Positions 41,661 to 52,453 are shown, counted from the first letter of the stretch. The stretch is 64,000 nucleotides of DNA from Lactiplantibacillus dongliensis (GCF_005405105.1 NZ_BJDK01000008.1:1-64000), one strand, 5' to 3'. The notes: generated from the letters alone by a model not told the origin. Program-made: numbers and translations.

Positions 41661-41671
41661 GGGCAAAACCT

Positions 41672-42238
41672 CTAATCTTGATCATCAAATGAGACTTTTG
41701 GAGCTTCCTTTTCAGCTTCAGGAACCGCCAAAAAGTCAACCTTTTGAAAGTGATGAATCCCAGCGACTAAGTTAGATGGAAATTGTTGTAACTTCATGTT
41801 GTAACTAGCCGTACTGGAGTTGAAAAGTTGACGTGAATACGCAATTTTATTTTCAGTATTCGTCAATTCTTCCATTAACTTGCTAAATTCTTGATTAGCC
41901 TTTAAATCTGGATAACTTTCGGCTAACGCAAAGATACTTTTTAGAGAATTAGTCAATTGGTCTGAAAGTGCCATTGCCTGTTGATGGTCCCCAGCTGGAA
42001 CTTGGGTCATCTGGTTACGTAACGAGACAACTTGTTCCAATGTCGTCTTTTCATGCTTGGCGTAGCCTTTAACCGTGCTAACCAAGTTGGGAATTAAATC
42101 ATTCCGTCGTTTGAGCTGAACATCAATTTGACTCCATGCTTCTTGCGTATACATCCGCGCTTTGACCAAGCCGTTATAGATAATCGCATAAATGGCCACA
42201 ATCACGAGGATAATCGCAATAATTATTAAACCTACCAT
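41672..42238 (-). CDS. lemA: LemA-family membrane protein
   Basis: A 188-residue protein with one N-terminal membrane segment (about 3-24) and a helical LemA domain ([24 protein letters not shown] onward, split by the usual NLVSTVKGY). Molecular function is unknown in the family. Conserved pairing with htpX suggests a link to membrane proteostasis. The ATG at 42238 follows GGAGG. It leads a two-gene operon. Confidence 0.93.
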   Translation of the reverse strand: MVGLIIIAIILVIVAIYAIIYNGLVKARMYTQEAWSQIDVQLKRRNDLIPNLVSTVKGYAKHEKTTLEQVVSLRNQMTQVPAGDHQQAMALSDQLTNSLKSIFALAESYPDLKANQEFSKLMEELTNTENKIAYSRQLFNSSTASYNMKLQQFPSNLVAGIHHFQKVDFLAVPEAEKEAPKVSFDDQD

Positions 42239-42270
42239 CAAGTGAACCCTCCTTGTCTAATAAACCTCAT

Positions 42271-42299
42271 CATTATTGTAACGTGAAACTTGGGTCAAC
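42271..42299 (-). promoter_or_regulatory. lemA-htpX promoter
   Basis: On the minus strand TTGACC (42294-42299) and TAATGA (42271-42276) are 17 bp apart, about 33 bases upstream of lemA. Confidence 0.6.
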
Positions 42300-42318
42300 A
42301 ACATAGGCCGGCTTAAAT

Positions 42319-43023
42319 TTAATATTTGTTATTAAAGTGACTCGAAAATGACTTCTGAATCTGGGTTGGTGCTTGACGGAATTGCCACTTTTTTACGTAC
42401 GTCCCACGAATCATCAGCCGACCTGCCCCAGTCTTATCACACGTAATTAAGGTCACCAGCTTTTTCCCCGGCACATCATCGATGACTTGGACATCCGTGG
42501 CGGCAATAAAGCTGCGTTGCGTTGTTTTATATTCATAGATATGCGACATATCCGACAAGTAAATCATCTGCCCCACTTTGCTCTTGTAGTAGAGGGGGCT
42601 AAATAAGGCGCCATGCTTGATCATATGATGGCCAGCCAACGCATAGTTACCACTCCCCATCGTCTGATCAGCTTTCAACGTTCCCGCAGCTAACGCTAAC
42701 GTTTCGTTGCTGACACCATTACCAATCGGCAAGTACAAGTCAATTGACGGAATCGCAATCGACCCAATCACGTGAATCGAACTTTTATTCATCCGGGCTT
42801 TAGCGACCGTTTGAAAATCCAACGACTTCACTTTCGAAAAATCAAAATTTCCTTTTTTCGTTTGATTCTTTTTGACAGATTTAGCTGTCACGGTCGGCGC
42901 ATATGAACTCACCAACCAACTTTTTATTTGTTCGTTAAAGATCAACGCTAGCGACAGCGCTATCAAAAGCACGAACACGATTCGCCCCAGCCATTTTAAA
43001 CCGGGATGTTGTTTTGATTTCAT
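42319..43023 (-). CDS. srtA: Class A sortase
   Basis: Transpeptidase that anchors LPxTG-type (LPQTxE in L. plantarum) surface proteins to lipid II. The 234-residue protein has an N-terminal membrane anchor (about 13-30) and a sortase domain with the catalytic triad: His132 in LAGHH, Cys195 in TLITC, Arg206 in LMIRG. The TLITC core and single anchor indicate class A, the housekeeping enzyme. No LPxTG substrate gene lies in the window. Confidence 0.95.
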   Translation of the reverse strand: MKSKQHPGLKWLGRIVFVLLIALSLALIFNEQIKSWLVSSYAPTVTAKSVKKNQTKKGNFDFSKVKSLDFQTVAKARMNKSSIHVIGSIAIPSIDLYLPIGNGVSNETLALAAGTLKADQTMGSGNYALAGHHMIKHGALFSPLYYKSKVGQMIYLSDMSHIYEYKTTQRSFIAATDVQVIDDVPGKKLVTLITCDKTGAGRLMIRGTYVKKWQFRQAPTQIQKSFSSHFNNKY

Positions 43024-43443
43024 ACTCTTTCCCGCCTTCCATTAGACTAACCACTCAACCTAAAGCGGTCTACGGTAAATATACCCTAATTTACGACAAT
43101 AGAAAAGTCGCGAGTCCTGATTTCCCGTCCTCCAATCGGCTAAATAATTGTGATCATTGATAAGCTTGCGATAACTACTTGCGGGACTAATCAGATTTAG
43201 CTTGCTGCTCTGATTGAAGCAGTTAGTTAGCGGTAACTTGCGGCTAACTACCTTTGGCTACTGGTAACCAATTACCGCTTAAAGCTGCAGTAAACTTGCC
43301 AACCAACTAATTAAGCTAATCAAACACCAGATAATTAACCCAGGCAAATAATTATATTTTTCTTATGAAGTTCATAATGCTTGCGTAATTATATTACTTT
43401 CTGATATGCTAGGATCAACAAATAAAGAAAGTAGGTTGGACCT

Positions 43444-44580
43444 ATGGATACTATGGTAAAAAATGATCTACAACACTTGATGCAACAACGCGATGCTGGA
43501 CCATTCATCGCCATCTATCTGAATACTGATGCCGTCTTAAACGACTTGAACCGCCGCCGCTTGCAACTCAAACAGCTGGTGGCTGACGCCCAGCAACAAT
43601 TGGCCCAACGCTTTCCGAAAGCCAGTTTCCAGCCGTTCCAAGCTCAATTTGACCGGCTAGCAAATGACAACAGCTTTTGGCTACAACATACCGGCCCACA
43701 AACCGGTTTGATTGCGAATGCCGAAACTTGTCTGATTTTCGACTTACAAACGCCTACCGACACTCAAGTTATCGTTAATAGTATGCCGGCGATCCGGCCC
43801 ATCTTAGCCGATCGCCAGCAACAATTCGACTTTGACCTGTTGGCTTTAAATGAAGACTCAATGGCACTGTACCAGCAACGCCATGGCGAACTGGTGGCCT
43901 TAGACTTGCCAATCGACGCGCCAACAACCTTAAAGGGAACTCTGGGAACTGAAAAACGTGGCGGTGACTTGAACTTTAATTCCAGTCCCGTGCATGGTGT
44001 GAACTACCATGGTCACAACGCTAAGGCTGAAGAACGCGCGGTGGATCAACGTAATTACTACTTACAAGTTGACCAGTACTTGCTAGCGGCTCACTCGCAA
44101 GCTTCGCAACGGCCGCTAATCTTAATGGGCTTGCCGCATAACCAAGCTGTCTTCCGCAAGTTGAGCAAGAACCCCTATCTTTCTCAGCACTTGATGATTG
44201 AACGGTCCCCTAACGGCCTGAGTCTAGCCGAGATTGCCGTCGCCACAACGCCCGTTCAGAACCAGTGGCGCACTGGACTGACTGATATCTTATTGGATCG
44301 TTACGACCAAGCCCAGTCGCGACAACGGGCCTTAAACGATCCGTTCGATATGATCCGTCCCGCCCTGGATGGCCGGATTGATACCTTGATTGTAGCCGCT
44401 AACGCCCAAGTTGGTGGTACCATCAAGCCGGACGGTAGTGTCCAAACTGATCTACAACTACCAGACAACTTAATCGATGACTTAGTGGACGTTGTTATGA
44501 GTCGCCAAGGACAAGTCCGGATCATCCCAGCTGACCGGATGCCGATCGAGACGGCGGCCCTCGCCTTACTCCGCTACTAA
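43444..44580 (+). CDS. Putative bacterial eRF1-like (baeRF family) protein
   Basis: A soluble 378-residue protein. The arrangement (SSPVHGVNYHGHNAKAEERAVDQR in the middle, LMGLPHNQAVFRK, then a C-terminal region with LVVAANAQ-like alternation and a final RIIPADRMP) resembles bacterial homologues of archaeo-eukaryotic release factor eRF1, described by comparative genomics as baeRF. Those are proposed to act on stalled ribosomes or in stress. There is no GGQ motif. Assignment rests on recall, not a search. A candidate promoter (TTGCGT-18-TATGCT, about 43382-43411) precedes it. The preceding 420-bp gap otherwise shows only AT-rich sequence. Confidence 0.6.
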   Translation: MDTMVKNDLQHLMQQRDAGPFIAIYLNTDAVLNDLNRRRLQLKQLVADAQQQLAQRFPKASFQPFQAQFDRLANDNSFWLQHTGPQTGLIANAETCLIFDLQTPTDTQVIVNSMPAIRPILADRQQQFDFDLLALNEDSMALYQQRHGELVALDLPIDAPTTLKGTLGTEKRGGDLNFNSSPVHGVNYHGHNAKAEERAVDQRNYYLQVDQYLLAAHSQASQRPLILMGLPHNQAVFRKLSKNPYLSQHLMIERSPNGLSLAEIAVATTPVQNQWRTGLTDILLDRYDQAQSRQRALNDPFDMIRPALDGRIDTLIVAANAQVGGTIKPDGSVQTDLQLPDNLIDDLVDVVMSRQGQVRIIPADRMPIETAALALLRY

Positions 44581-44582
44581 AC

Positions 44583-44612
44583 AAAAAAAAACTGCCAATT
44601 GGCAGTTTTTTT
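44583..44612. terminator. Bidirectional terminator
   Basis: AAAACTGCC-AATT-GGCAGTTTT is a perfect palindrome with A and T runs, ending both the eRF1-like gene and the converging GNAT gene. Confidence 0.92.
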
Positions 44613-44631
44613 GTTTTGACCATTCAAAAAT

Positions 44632-45270
44632 TCAATCCGTCAAATAAGCCTGACTAATAATCTTAAATGCCTCTTGGCTAGGTTGCCATTGTCGCTTCAT
44701 TGGTGGCAAATGATCATCATATTCTTGAGCGGCGGCCACATCAATGTCCATTACCGAACTCATGGTATAGTGCCACCTTTTTCCAGACAGAATACCAGGT
44801 ACCAATTCTTTAACTAACATTGCCGCCGGAAACTTGCCATCTGGTAAACCCACCTGAAATTGGTGACAACTCTTAAAACCACGACCCACGTAATTATTCG
44901 GATCACCAAAGATCACAATTGCCGGATAGCCCAATGCCCGGACTTGCTTAAACGACGCGTTCAATAATTGCTTGCCATAACCTTGCCGCTGAAAAGCCGG
45001 TGCCACACTTAATGGTCCAAAAGTTACAATCGGTTTTACTTCACCCGTTGGCGTGGTTAACTGCGCCTTGGTATACATGACATTAGCAATGATTTGCCCA
45101 TCTAGAACTAAGACATCATCCAATTCTCGAATAAAGTCGGGATGAGTTCGCATGGTGTGTACCAAGTAATGTTCCACACAGCCGGGCATATACATGTTGT
45201 AAAAAGCCTGCCGGGTCAGTTGCTCAACCGCTGCGTAATCAGCTGGTCGTTCTGGTCGAATCGTTAACAT
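44632..45270 (-). CDS. GNAT-family N-acetyltransferase
   Basis: A 212-residue acetyl-CoA-dependent transferase, with GPLSVAPAFQRQGYGKQLL as the acetyl-CoA-binding motif A and MLTIRPERPADY at the N-terminus. Substrate is unknown; the C-terminal 90 residues extend beyond the fold and include WHYTMSSVMD. Start follows GGAGGGATG. Single gene. Confidence 0.85.
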   Translation of the reverse strand: MLTIRPERPADYAAVEQLTRQAFYNMYMPGCVEHYLVHTMRTHPDFIRELDDVLVLDGQIIANVMYTKAQLTTPTGEVKPIVTFGPLSVAPAFQRQGYGKQLLNASFKQVRALGYPAIVIFGDPNNYVGRGFKSCHQFQVGLPDGKFPAAMLVKELVPGILSGKRWHYTMSSVMDIDVAAAQEYDDHLPPMKRQWQPSQEAFKIISQAYLTD

Positions 45271-45327
45271 AACATCCCTCCGTTATCTTTTTTAATAGTG
45301 TACCATTAAGCGCTTACTTTTAAACGC

Positions 45328-45362
45328 AAAAAAAAAGCCAACCGACACTGCCGATTGACTTG
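45328..45362 (-). terminator. rpmE2 terminator
   Basis: On the minus strand AAGTCAATCGG pairs with CGGTTGGCTT around a short loop and is followed by TTTTTTT. Confidence 0.85.
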
Positions 45363-45379
45363 AATTGATATCAAATTGA

Positions 45380-45625
45380 TTATTTGAGACCGTATTTTTT
45401 GTTGAAACGATCGACCGCACCATCGGCTTTGGTAAACTTTTGCTTACCAGTGTAGAATGGATGTGAATCTGACGTAACTTCAACACGGATCAATGGGTAG
45501 GTGTTACCATCTTCCCATTCAACAGTTTCAGCTGACATTGCAGTTGAACCAGAGATAAACTTGAAACCAGTCGTTGAATCTTGGAAAACAACGCTGTGGT
45601 AATCTGGATGGATTCCTTTTTGCAT
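45380..45625 (-). CDS. rpmE2: 50S ribosomal protein L31 type B
   Basis: An 81-residue L31. It has the longer type B sequence and no zinc-binding CxxC pairs, so it is the zinc-independent paralogue (often Zur-regulated elsewhere). The start follows AAAGGAG. It stands 117 bp downstream of rho. No Zur-type box is visible before it. Confidence 0.96.
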   Translation of the reverse strand: MQKGIHPDYHSVVFQDSTTGFKFISGSTAMSAETVEWEDGNTYPLIRVEVTSDSHPFYTGKQKFTKADGAVDRFNKKYGLK

Positions 45626-45742
45626 AATATTACGCTCCTTTGCCCTGAATCATTTGCTGAAACAGAGATTATCATAGTTTTAATCAACGCTAAACATCTT
45701 ATCATGAATCCTAGCTCAGCGTCAAGCCTCCCAGCCAGTCAA

Positions 45743-47035
45743 TTATCGCCGTGGTCGCCGGGTCGACTGCCCATTAAACTTCAAACCACTCAAGTCATGT
45801 AAAAAGGCTTGGTTGGTGTCACTGTGCTTTAAGAATTGTAACAACTGCTCCGTGTATTCCAACGCATTGCCGGTCATTGAACGCCGAATCTGCCAGACTG
45901 GCTCTAACGCCGCTTGACTAAGCAATAATTCTTCTTTACGCGTGCTGGATTGTTTCAAATCTAACGCTGGGAAAACCCGACGTTCTGCTAATTCACGGGA
46001 TAACTGTAGTTCAGAGTTCCCAGTCCCCTTAAATTCTTCATAAATCATATCGTCCATACGACTACCGGTATCAACTAAGGTGGTCCCTAAAATCGTCAGA
46101 CTACCGCCTTCTTCAATATTCCGCGCTGAACCGAAGAACCGTTTGGGCTTATAGAACGCCGTGGGATCCAGTCCACCAGATAACGTGCGCCCACTTGACG
46201 GCATCGTCAAGTTATAGGCCCGAGTTAACCGGGTAATCGAATCTAGTAGAATGACCACATCCTGCTTGTCTTCCACTAAGCGCCGGGCGCGTTCTAAGAC
46301 TAATTCAGCGACGCGGACATGATTTTGCGGCTGTTGATCAAAGGTTGAGCTCACGACTTCCCCTTTGATCGACCGCTCTAGATCAGTCACTTCTTCTGGC
46401 CGTTCATCAATCAATAACATAATTAACTTAACGTCTGGATAATTCGTCATAATCCCATTGGCAATGTTTTTTAACAGTGTCGTTTTACCGGCTTTAGGCG
46501 GTGCGACAATCAAGCCCCGTTGGCCAAACCCAATCGGCACAAAAGTATCAATTAAGCGCGTCGATAACACCGACTTGGTTGTGGTTAAGGTCAATTGCTT
46601 TTCAGGATATAACGGCGTTAAGGCTGGAAAGTGGGGCCGTTGCTTAGCTTCATTGGGGTCTTTTCCATTAACGGTTCCGACTCGCATCAAGCCATAATAC
46701 CGTTCATTAGGCTTCGGTGGCCGGGCTTGTCCTGCCACATAATCCCCATTCCGCAACCCAAAACGATGAATCTGGGACTGCGAGATATAAATGTCTTCTT
46801 GGGAGGGACCATAATTAATGGGGCGCAAAAAGCCGTAGCCCTCTTGTCCAATAATTTCGAGAACACCTTCCATTTGGACAAAGCCGCGCTTTTTATCTTG
46901 GGCACGCAGCACGGCTAGTGACAATTCTTTTTTATTCATTTGAGAATAGTATTGAATCTTATAGTCGCGCGCATACGTATAAATTTCCTTGAGCGTCTTT
47001 TGCTCAAGATCGTGCATCGTTAAAATTTTATCCAT
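45743..47035 (-). CDS. rho: Transcription termination factor Rho
   Basis: Hexameric RNA helicase that ends untranslated transcripts. The 430-residue protein has the N-terminal RNA-binding cold-shock fold ([16 protein letters not shown]), Walker [12 protein letters not shown], Walker [17 protein letters not shown], and the R-loop region with [13 protein letters not shown]. The ATG at 47035 has a weak site (AAAGAG); a GTG two codons upstream is possible. It follows murA through repeat C1. Confidence 0.96.
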   Translation of the reverse strand: MDKILTMHDLEQKTLKEIYTYARDYKIQYYSQMNKKELSLAVLRAQDKKRGFVQMEGVLEIIGQEGYGFLRPINYGPSQEDIYISQSQIHRFGLRNGDYVAGQARPPKPNERYYGLMRVGTVNGKDPNEAKQRPHFPALTPLYPEKQLTLTTTKSVLSTRLIDTFVPIGFGQRGLIVAPPKAGKTTLLKNIANGIMTNYPDVKLIMLLIDERPEEVTDLERSIKGEVVSSTFDQQPQNHVRVAELVLERARRLVEDKQDVVILLDSITRLTRAYNLTMPSSGRTLSGGLDPTAFYKPKRFFGSARNIEEGGSLTILGTTLVDTGSRMDDMIYEEFKGTGNSELQLSRELAERRVFPALDLKQSSTRKEELLLSQAALEPVWQIRRSMTGNALEYTEQLLQFLKHSDTNQAFLHDLSGLKFNGQSTRRPRR

Positions 47036-47067
47036 TATCACTGCTCTTTCTCAGCTGGTCGTCGTTT

Positions 47068-47188
47068 GCCGAAACGTGCTCGGTAAGCCTGGGGATTCCG
47101 CTTGCTACGCCAAATAACCATCCGGAAAAACACCGGATAATTATCTGGCTAGGCAATGCTCATCCCCACCCGGCTTACCTCACACTCT
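47068..47188 (-). repeat. Family C structured repeat, copy C1
   Basis: About 121 bp. Read on the minus strand: GAGTGTGA, then GGTAAGCC / GGCTTACC and GGGGAT / ATCCCC outer arms, conserved GAGCATTGCCTAG and CGTAGCAAGCGGA strands, and an inner hairpin CCAGATAATTATCCGG / CCGGATGGTTATTTGG. It includes the last Arg-Val-stop codons of murA and fills the 144-bp gap to rho. Confidence 0.85.
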
Positions 47189-48454
47189 GATCTCGTCAGC
47201 GGCAATCTCTACATCCGCTCCCAGCGTATGCAACTTATCGATCACGCGGTCATAGCCACGTAAAATATTGTCGGCACGTGAAATCTCTGTGGTGCCACTA
47301 GCAATTAAGCCAGCAATCATTAAGGCCGCGCCAGAACGGATTTCGCCCGCTTCGACATGCGCCCCTTGTAGATGGGAAGAGTGTCCCACCACAATTAAAT
47401 TATCTTGCACACGGATATCCGCGCCCATTTTGCGTAATTGTGCAATATGCTGCGTTCGTTGTGGGTAGATCGTATCAATCACGACGCTATTGCCGTTAGC
47501 CCGTAATAATAACGGCGTAATCGGTTGTTGCAAATCAGTTGCAAAACCAGGATACGTCATTGTTTTTACGCGCACTGGATTAAGGTCACTAACCCGCGGA
47601 ACGTAAATACTGTCTTCGTTAATCTGTAACCCCACACCCATTTCGAGCATTTTGGCCGTAAACGATTCCATATGTTCAGGAATGACATTCTTAAGTAAAA
47701 TGCCATCACCAATGGCCGCTGCCAATGAGAGGTAGGTCCCAGTCTCAATGCGATCTGGAATAATGGTGTGCGTGGCCCGTGCGCGTAGAGAATCGACGCC
47801 TTCGATCCGGATGACATCCGTCCCGGCGCCACGAATCTTCGCACCCATGTTGTTTAAGAAAGTCGCCACATCAATGATTTCAGGTTCTTTGGCGGCGTTT
47901 TCAATCGTGGTTGTGCCATGGGCTTTAACGGCGGCTAAAATAATATTAATCGTCGCCCCAACCGACACCACGTCTAAGAATATACGGGCGCCATGTAACC
48001 CTTCAGTCCCAGTTGAAATAAAGACGGAGTCGTTTTTTTCGACGACATTCGCCCCGAGTGCTTTAAACCCTTTAATGTGTTGATCAATCGGCCGAGGACC
48101 AATATTGTCCCCGCCTGGAAAAGTGACGGTTGCCCGGTTAAAACGCCCGAGTAACGCGCCCATGAAATAATAAGATGCACGCAGGCTTTTAATTGCGTGA
48201 CTTGGTAATTCGGATTCTTCAATATGAGTTGGATCAATCGTTAATACATCGTTTTCAAAAGTGGAATGGACATTCATCGATTCCAAAATAATTTTTAAAT
48301 TGTGAACGTCTAAGATGTGCGGAACCGTGTCAAATCGGACCGGAGTGTCTGCGAGAATCGCAGCAGGAATCAGTGCGACGGTACTATTTTTTGCGCCACC
48401 GATCGTCAATTCCCCAGAAAGTCGTTTTCCGCCATGGATAATCATTTTTTTCAT
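47180..48454 (-). CDS. murA: UDP-N-acetylglucosamine 1-carboxyvinyltransferase with Asp at the fosfomycin-target position
   Basis: First committed step of peptidoglycan synthesis: adds enolpyruvate to UDP-GlcNAc. The 424-residue protein is a normal EPSP-synthase fold with GGAKNS (19-24). The catalytic loop reads FPGGDNIGPRPID: Asp116 stands where most enzymes have the fosfomycin-reactive Cys (Cys115 in E. coli). Asp variants are known to be active and fosfomycin-resistant. This is the murZ-like copy linked to rpoE-pyrG-rho; a second murA elsewhere is likely. The last codons lie in repeat C1. Confidence 0.95.
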   Translation of the reverse strand: MKKMIIHGGKRLSGELTIGGAKNSTVALIPAAILADTPVRFDTVPHILDVHNLKIILESMNVHSTFENDVLTIDPTHIEESELPSHAIKSLRASYYFMGALLGRFNRATVTFPGGDNIGPRPIDQHIKGFKALGANVVEKNDSVFISTGTEGLHGARIFLDVVSVGATINIILAAVKAHGTTTIENAAKEPEIIDVATFLNNMGAKIRGAGTDVIRIEGVDSLRARATHTIIPDRIETGTYLSLAAAIGDGILLKNVIPEHMESFTAKMLEMGVGLQINEDSIYVPRVSDLNPVRVKTMTYPGFATDLQQPITPLLLRANGNSVVIDTIYPQRTQHIAQLRKMGADIRVQDNLIVVGHSSHLQGAHVEAGEIRSGAALMIAGLIASGTTEISRADNILRGYDRVIDKLHTLGADVEIAADEIRV

Positions 48455-48663
48455 AACATAACTTTCCTCGCTAAATAAGTGTCACACTGTACAATTACAA
48501 TCAATAACCATAATAAAGAATGTCATCCAAAAAAACAACCAATATCAGGAAACTGTAATCTTTTATCACTAATAAAATACGAAAATTTAGTTATTTAACC
48601 GTTTTCATGATGAAAATTCTCAAATTGGTTAATTTTTGGTAACGGTGACTGGCTTTTTTAGCG

Positions 48664-48703
48664 CAAAAAAGCGTTAGGACTTTGGGAGCGTCCTAACGCT
48701 TTA
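48664..48703 (-). terminator. pyrG terminator
   Basis: On the minus strand AAAGCGTTAGGAC pairs with GTCCTAACGCTTT and is followed by TTTTTG. It separates pyrG and C2 from murA. The AT-rich stretch from there to the murA start (48455-48663) has no gene. Confidence 0.92.
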
Positions 48704-48720
48704 TGTTTTGAATTGGTTTT

Positions 48721-48842
48721 GCTGAAACGTGTTCACTCGGACTGAAGGCTCCGCTTGCTACGCCAAGTCAACTAGCCGGAAGATCACCGGCTAATTGACT
48801 TGGCTAGGCAATGCTCACCTTCACCCGTCCTCGTTCACACTC
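48721..48842 (-). repeat. Family C structured repeat, copy C2
   Basis: About 122 bp, starting at the base after the pyrG stop on the minus strand. Outer arms GAAGGT/... pair as TGAAGG / CCTTCA and CGGAC / GTCC; inner hairpin CCAAGTCAATTAGCCGG / CCGGCTAGTTGACTTGG. The blocks GAGCATTGCCTAG and CGTAGCAAGCGGA are identical to C1, while the arms differ and still pair. Confidence 0.85.
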
Positions 48843-50486
<1,644 letters not shown>

Positions 50487-50501
50487 TTAGCTCTAAATAA
50501 A

Positions 50502-50530
50502 GAAAACTCCCTATTCAGTGAATAGGGAGC
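50502..50530 (-). promoter_or_regulatory. pyrG CTP-responsive attenuator terminator
   Basis: On the minus strand AAGCTCCCTATTCA and TGAATAGGGAG form a perfect hairpin followed by TTTTCTTT. Its 5' strand is C-rich. In B. subtilis, low CTP makes polymerase add extra Gs at the GGGCU start, and those Gs pair with this strand to prevent termination. Confidence 0.85.
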
Positions 50531-50567
50531 TTGATTTCGTTTGAATGTCTCCAGTATGACTACCAGA

Positions 50568-50606
50568 GAGCCCAAATAAGATAATACAAGTTGATTCAAC
50601 TTTCGT
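50568..50606 (-). promoter_or_regulatory. pyrG promoter and reiterative GGGCTC start
   Basis: On the minus strand TTGACG and TATTAT are 17 bp apart, and the initiating sequence GGGCTC (first G at 50573) lies seven bases after the -10. It is the conserved start for slippage-based pyrG attenuation. Confidence 0.82.
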
Positions 50607-50624
50607 CAAGTCAAATCAGTCAAC

Positions 50625-51236
50625 TTACTTTTGCTCTTCGTCGTCATCATCATCGAAGTCATCATCATCGTCATCGTTTAATTCAGATAATTGGCCTTCG
50701 ATGCCATCTGGTAAAGTTTCATCCGCGGCGTCGTCATCACTATCATCCACACCGGCAAGTTCGTCATACTTACTTGCACTGGAATCATCGTCATCGTCGC
50801 TTTCGGAATCGTCTTCATCTTCGTAATTGTCGTCGTCTTCGGGATCATCATCATCGTAATCAATGACATCATCATCGTCGCCGGCGTCAGCCAAGAAGGC
50901 GTTAACCTTCTTACGCTTCTTGCGTTTTGGCCGATCATCGTCTTCATCATCATCGGTATGAATCACAGCTTCATCAATGGATTCAAATGGGTACCATGCA
51001 CGCAGGCCCCACATATTGTCACCGAGCGAAATGAAACTACCGTCAATATTTAGATCGGTATAAAATTGTGATAAACGCTCCCGAATTTCTTCGTCGCTTT
51101 TACCCAAATAAGATTGCACAGCGTTCGCCAAATCGGCAAACGCCATCGCGTCACCATGTTGTGACAAAATTGCATGCGCAACCTCGATTAAAGATAATTC
51201 GGACTTTTTCTGTCCATCAAATTGTTTTAGTTCCAA
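50625..51236 (-). CDS. rpoE: RNA polymerase delta subunit
   Basis: Gram-positive RNA-polymerase subunit that destabilises open complexes and aids recycling. The 203 residues contain a folded HARE-HTH domain (about 1-90) followed by a very acidic Asp/Glu tail (from 95), broken by a basic RPKRKKRKK island (about 101-109). The basic block is a known feature of delta. The start is TTG, eight or so bases after AAAGGA. Confidence 0.96.
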   Translation of the reverse strand: MELKQFDGQKKSELSLIEVAHAILSQHGDAMAFADLANAVQSYLGKSDEEIRERLSQFYTDLNIDGSFISLGDNMWGLRAWYPFESIDEAVIHTDDDEDDDRPKRKKRKKVNAFLADAGDDDDVIDYDDDDPEDDDNYEDEDDSESDDDDDSSASKYDELAGVDDSDDDAADETLPDGIEGQLSELNDDDDDDFDDDDDEEQK

Positions 51237-51280
51237 ACTGGTGCACGTCCTTTCCGCAGTTTACAGTTCATCATACCAAA

Positions 51281-51721
51281 TCAAGCCGTGAATTGCAATC
51301 GCAACTTGTAGTTACCAATTAGTTGTTCACCGGCATACAAGTCATAGTTGATATTGACTTCACCAGAAAATGGGCGTTCACGTAACCGGACTTGTAGTAA
51401 AGGTGTGACTGTATCGACTGGCAGGATGCCCATTGGGGTCCGGTAGCGCGCTTGCACTCGCTTACCGTTGGAAAAGTGCAGCCGTAATCGATTTTCGGCA
51501 CTGCGCGTCAACACGACATCGCCATTAGCAGCTAGCTTAATGGTAACCGGTATCGGCTGCTCCTGATCTTTACTTTCTTCCTTGTAACGTAAATAAAACG
51601 CATCACCCATCTGAACGAGCTGACCATCAACGTCTAACGCATAGTTAGCTGCATCGCCATCTTGTACCGCCTGCGTCTCAAGGTGGATTGCCACTGGGAC
51701 GCCAGTTGTTAAATCATCCAT
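51281..51721 (-). CDS. DUF1934-family protein (YwiB-like)
   Basis: A 146-residue lipocalin-like beta-barrel protein of the DUF1934 family (B. subtilis YwiB). Family function is unknown. Strands alternate throughout, and LRLRERPFSGEVNINYDLYAGEQ-like repeats end the protein. The ATG at 51721 follows GGAGG; a longer frame begins upstream of that site. It precedes rpoE by 44 bp, a linkage seen in other Firmicutes. Confidence 0.85.
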   Translation of the reverse strand: MDDLTTGVPVAIHLETQAVQDGDAANYALDVDGQLVQMGDAFYLRYKEESKDQEQPIPVTIKLAANGDVVLTRSAENRLRLHFSNGKRVQARYRTPMGILPVDTVTPLLQVRLRERPFSGEVNINYDLYAGEQLIGNYKLRLQFTA

Positions 51722-52103
51722 GAATTTTACCTCCAGAGTGTGTGACTGCCAACCCGATTGCCACACACGATTAGTTTCCTAAGTGGTTTGTATCTGTTCA
51801 TATAGTGGCTTTCAACTTATCGTTCCAATCGAACTGGACTTGATACCGCAACATAGCAGCTACGTTTATGAACCCCAAAACGACTGAGTCATAATCATTC
51901 AAAATATGAGCCTTACAAACCACACGTCTTCTTATCTGACAATTCAGCCCTAAAAACACTAACTTGCCATTAAAGATAACTCCTTAACAATTATAAGCTA
52001 TCTGAACGGAAATGACTAAAAATCCACCCAAGTCAGGGAATTCCTCTGCGGACTAGTAAGGTTTCGAGTATAATTAATCAGGAACGGCCCGCTTGAGTTT
52101 AAA

Positions 52104-52256
52104 TTGCCACTCTGGTTGGTCCAGAATCGGCTGGAACGTGGTGGCCGCGTTTTCGAGCCACAGAACGGTCTCGAAAGCCGGGCTTTATCTAAGCCGGAAA
52201 ATCACCGACCAAGATAAATGACACCACTGAGCCAATTCTGGCCCGCCCGGCGTTAA
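52104..52256 (-). repeat. Family A structured repeat, copy A6
   Basis: About 153 bp on the minus strand. Outer arms GGGCCAGAATTGGCT / AGCCGATTCTGGACC; hairpin TATCTTGGTCGG / CCGGCTTAGATA; hairpin TCGAGACC / GGCTCGA. It lies in the 849-bp gap between the DUF1934 and lipL genes, facing away from A7. Confidence 0.9.
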
Positions 52257-52292
52257 TCAGAAATTACTGATTATTTAGTTCAACCAGTAAAT

Positions 52293-52453
52293 TTAGCCGA
52301 GCGGTTGGTTGCTAAAATGCTCAGCCGTGTCGTTGGCCTTAGTGCGAGTGGTCTGCTCGGGCTTAGGCCAAGGTCAGTTTTGAAGACCTCATTTTTGGCT
52401 TCAAAATGGCCCATGGCGTTCCAGCGTTTTAGCAACCAACCAGCAGGCGGCAA
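52293..52453 (+). repeat. Family A structured repeat, divergent copy A7
   Basis: About 161 bp. Most bases differ from the other copies, but the layout is kept. Outer arms GTTGGTTGCTAAAATGCT / AGCGTTTTAGCAACCAAC pair over 18 bp with one G-T; hairpin TTGGCCTTAGTGCGAG / CTCGGGCTTAGGCCAA; hairpin TTTTGAAGACC / GGCTTCAAAA with the same bulged A. The remaining gap (51722-52103) shows no gene. Confidence 0.82.

Noticed and set aside
50591-50953. His/Arg-rich and Met/Thr-rich frames overlapping rpoE
   Set aside because: They are shadows of the Asp-rich rpoE tail in other frames.
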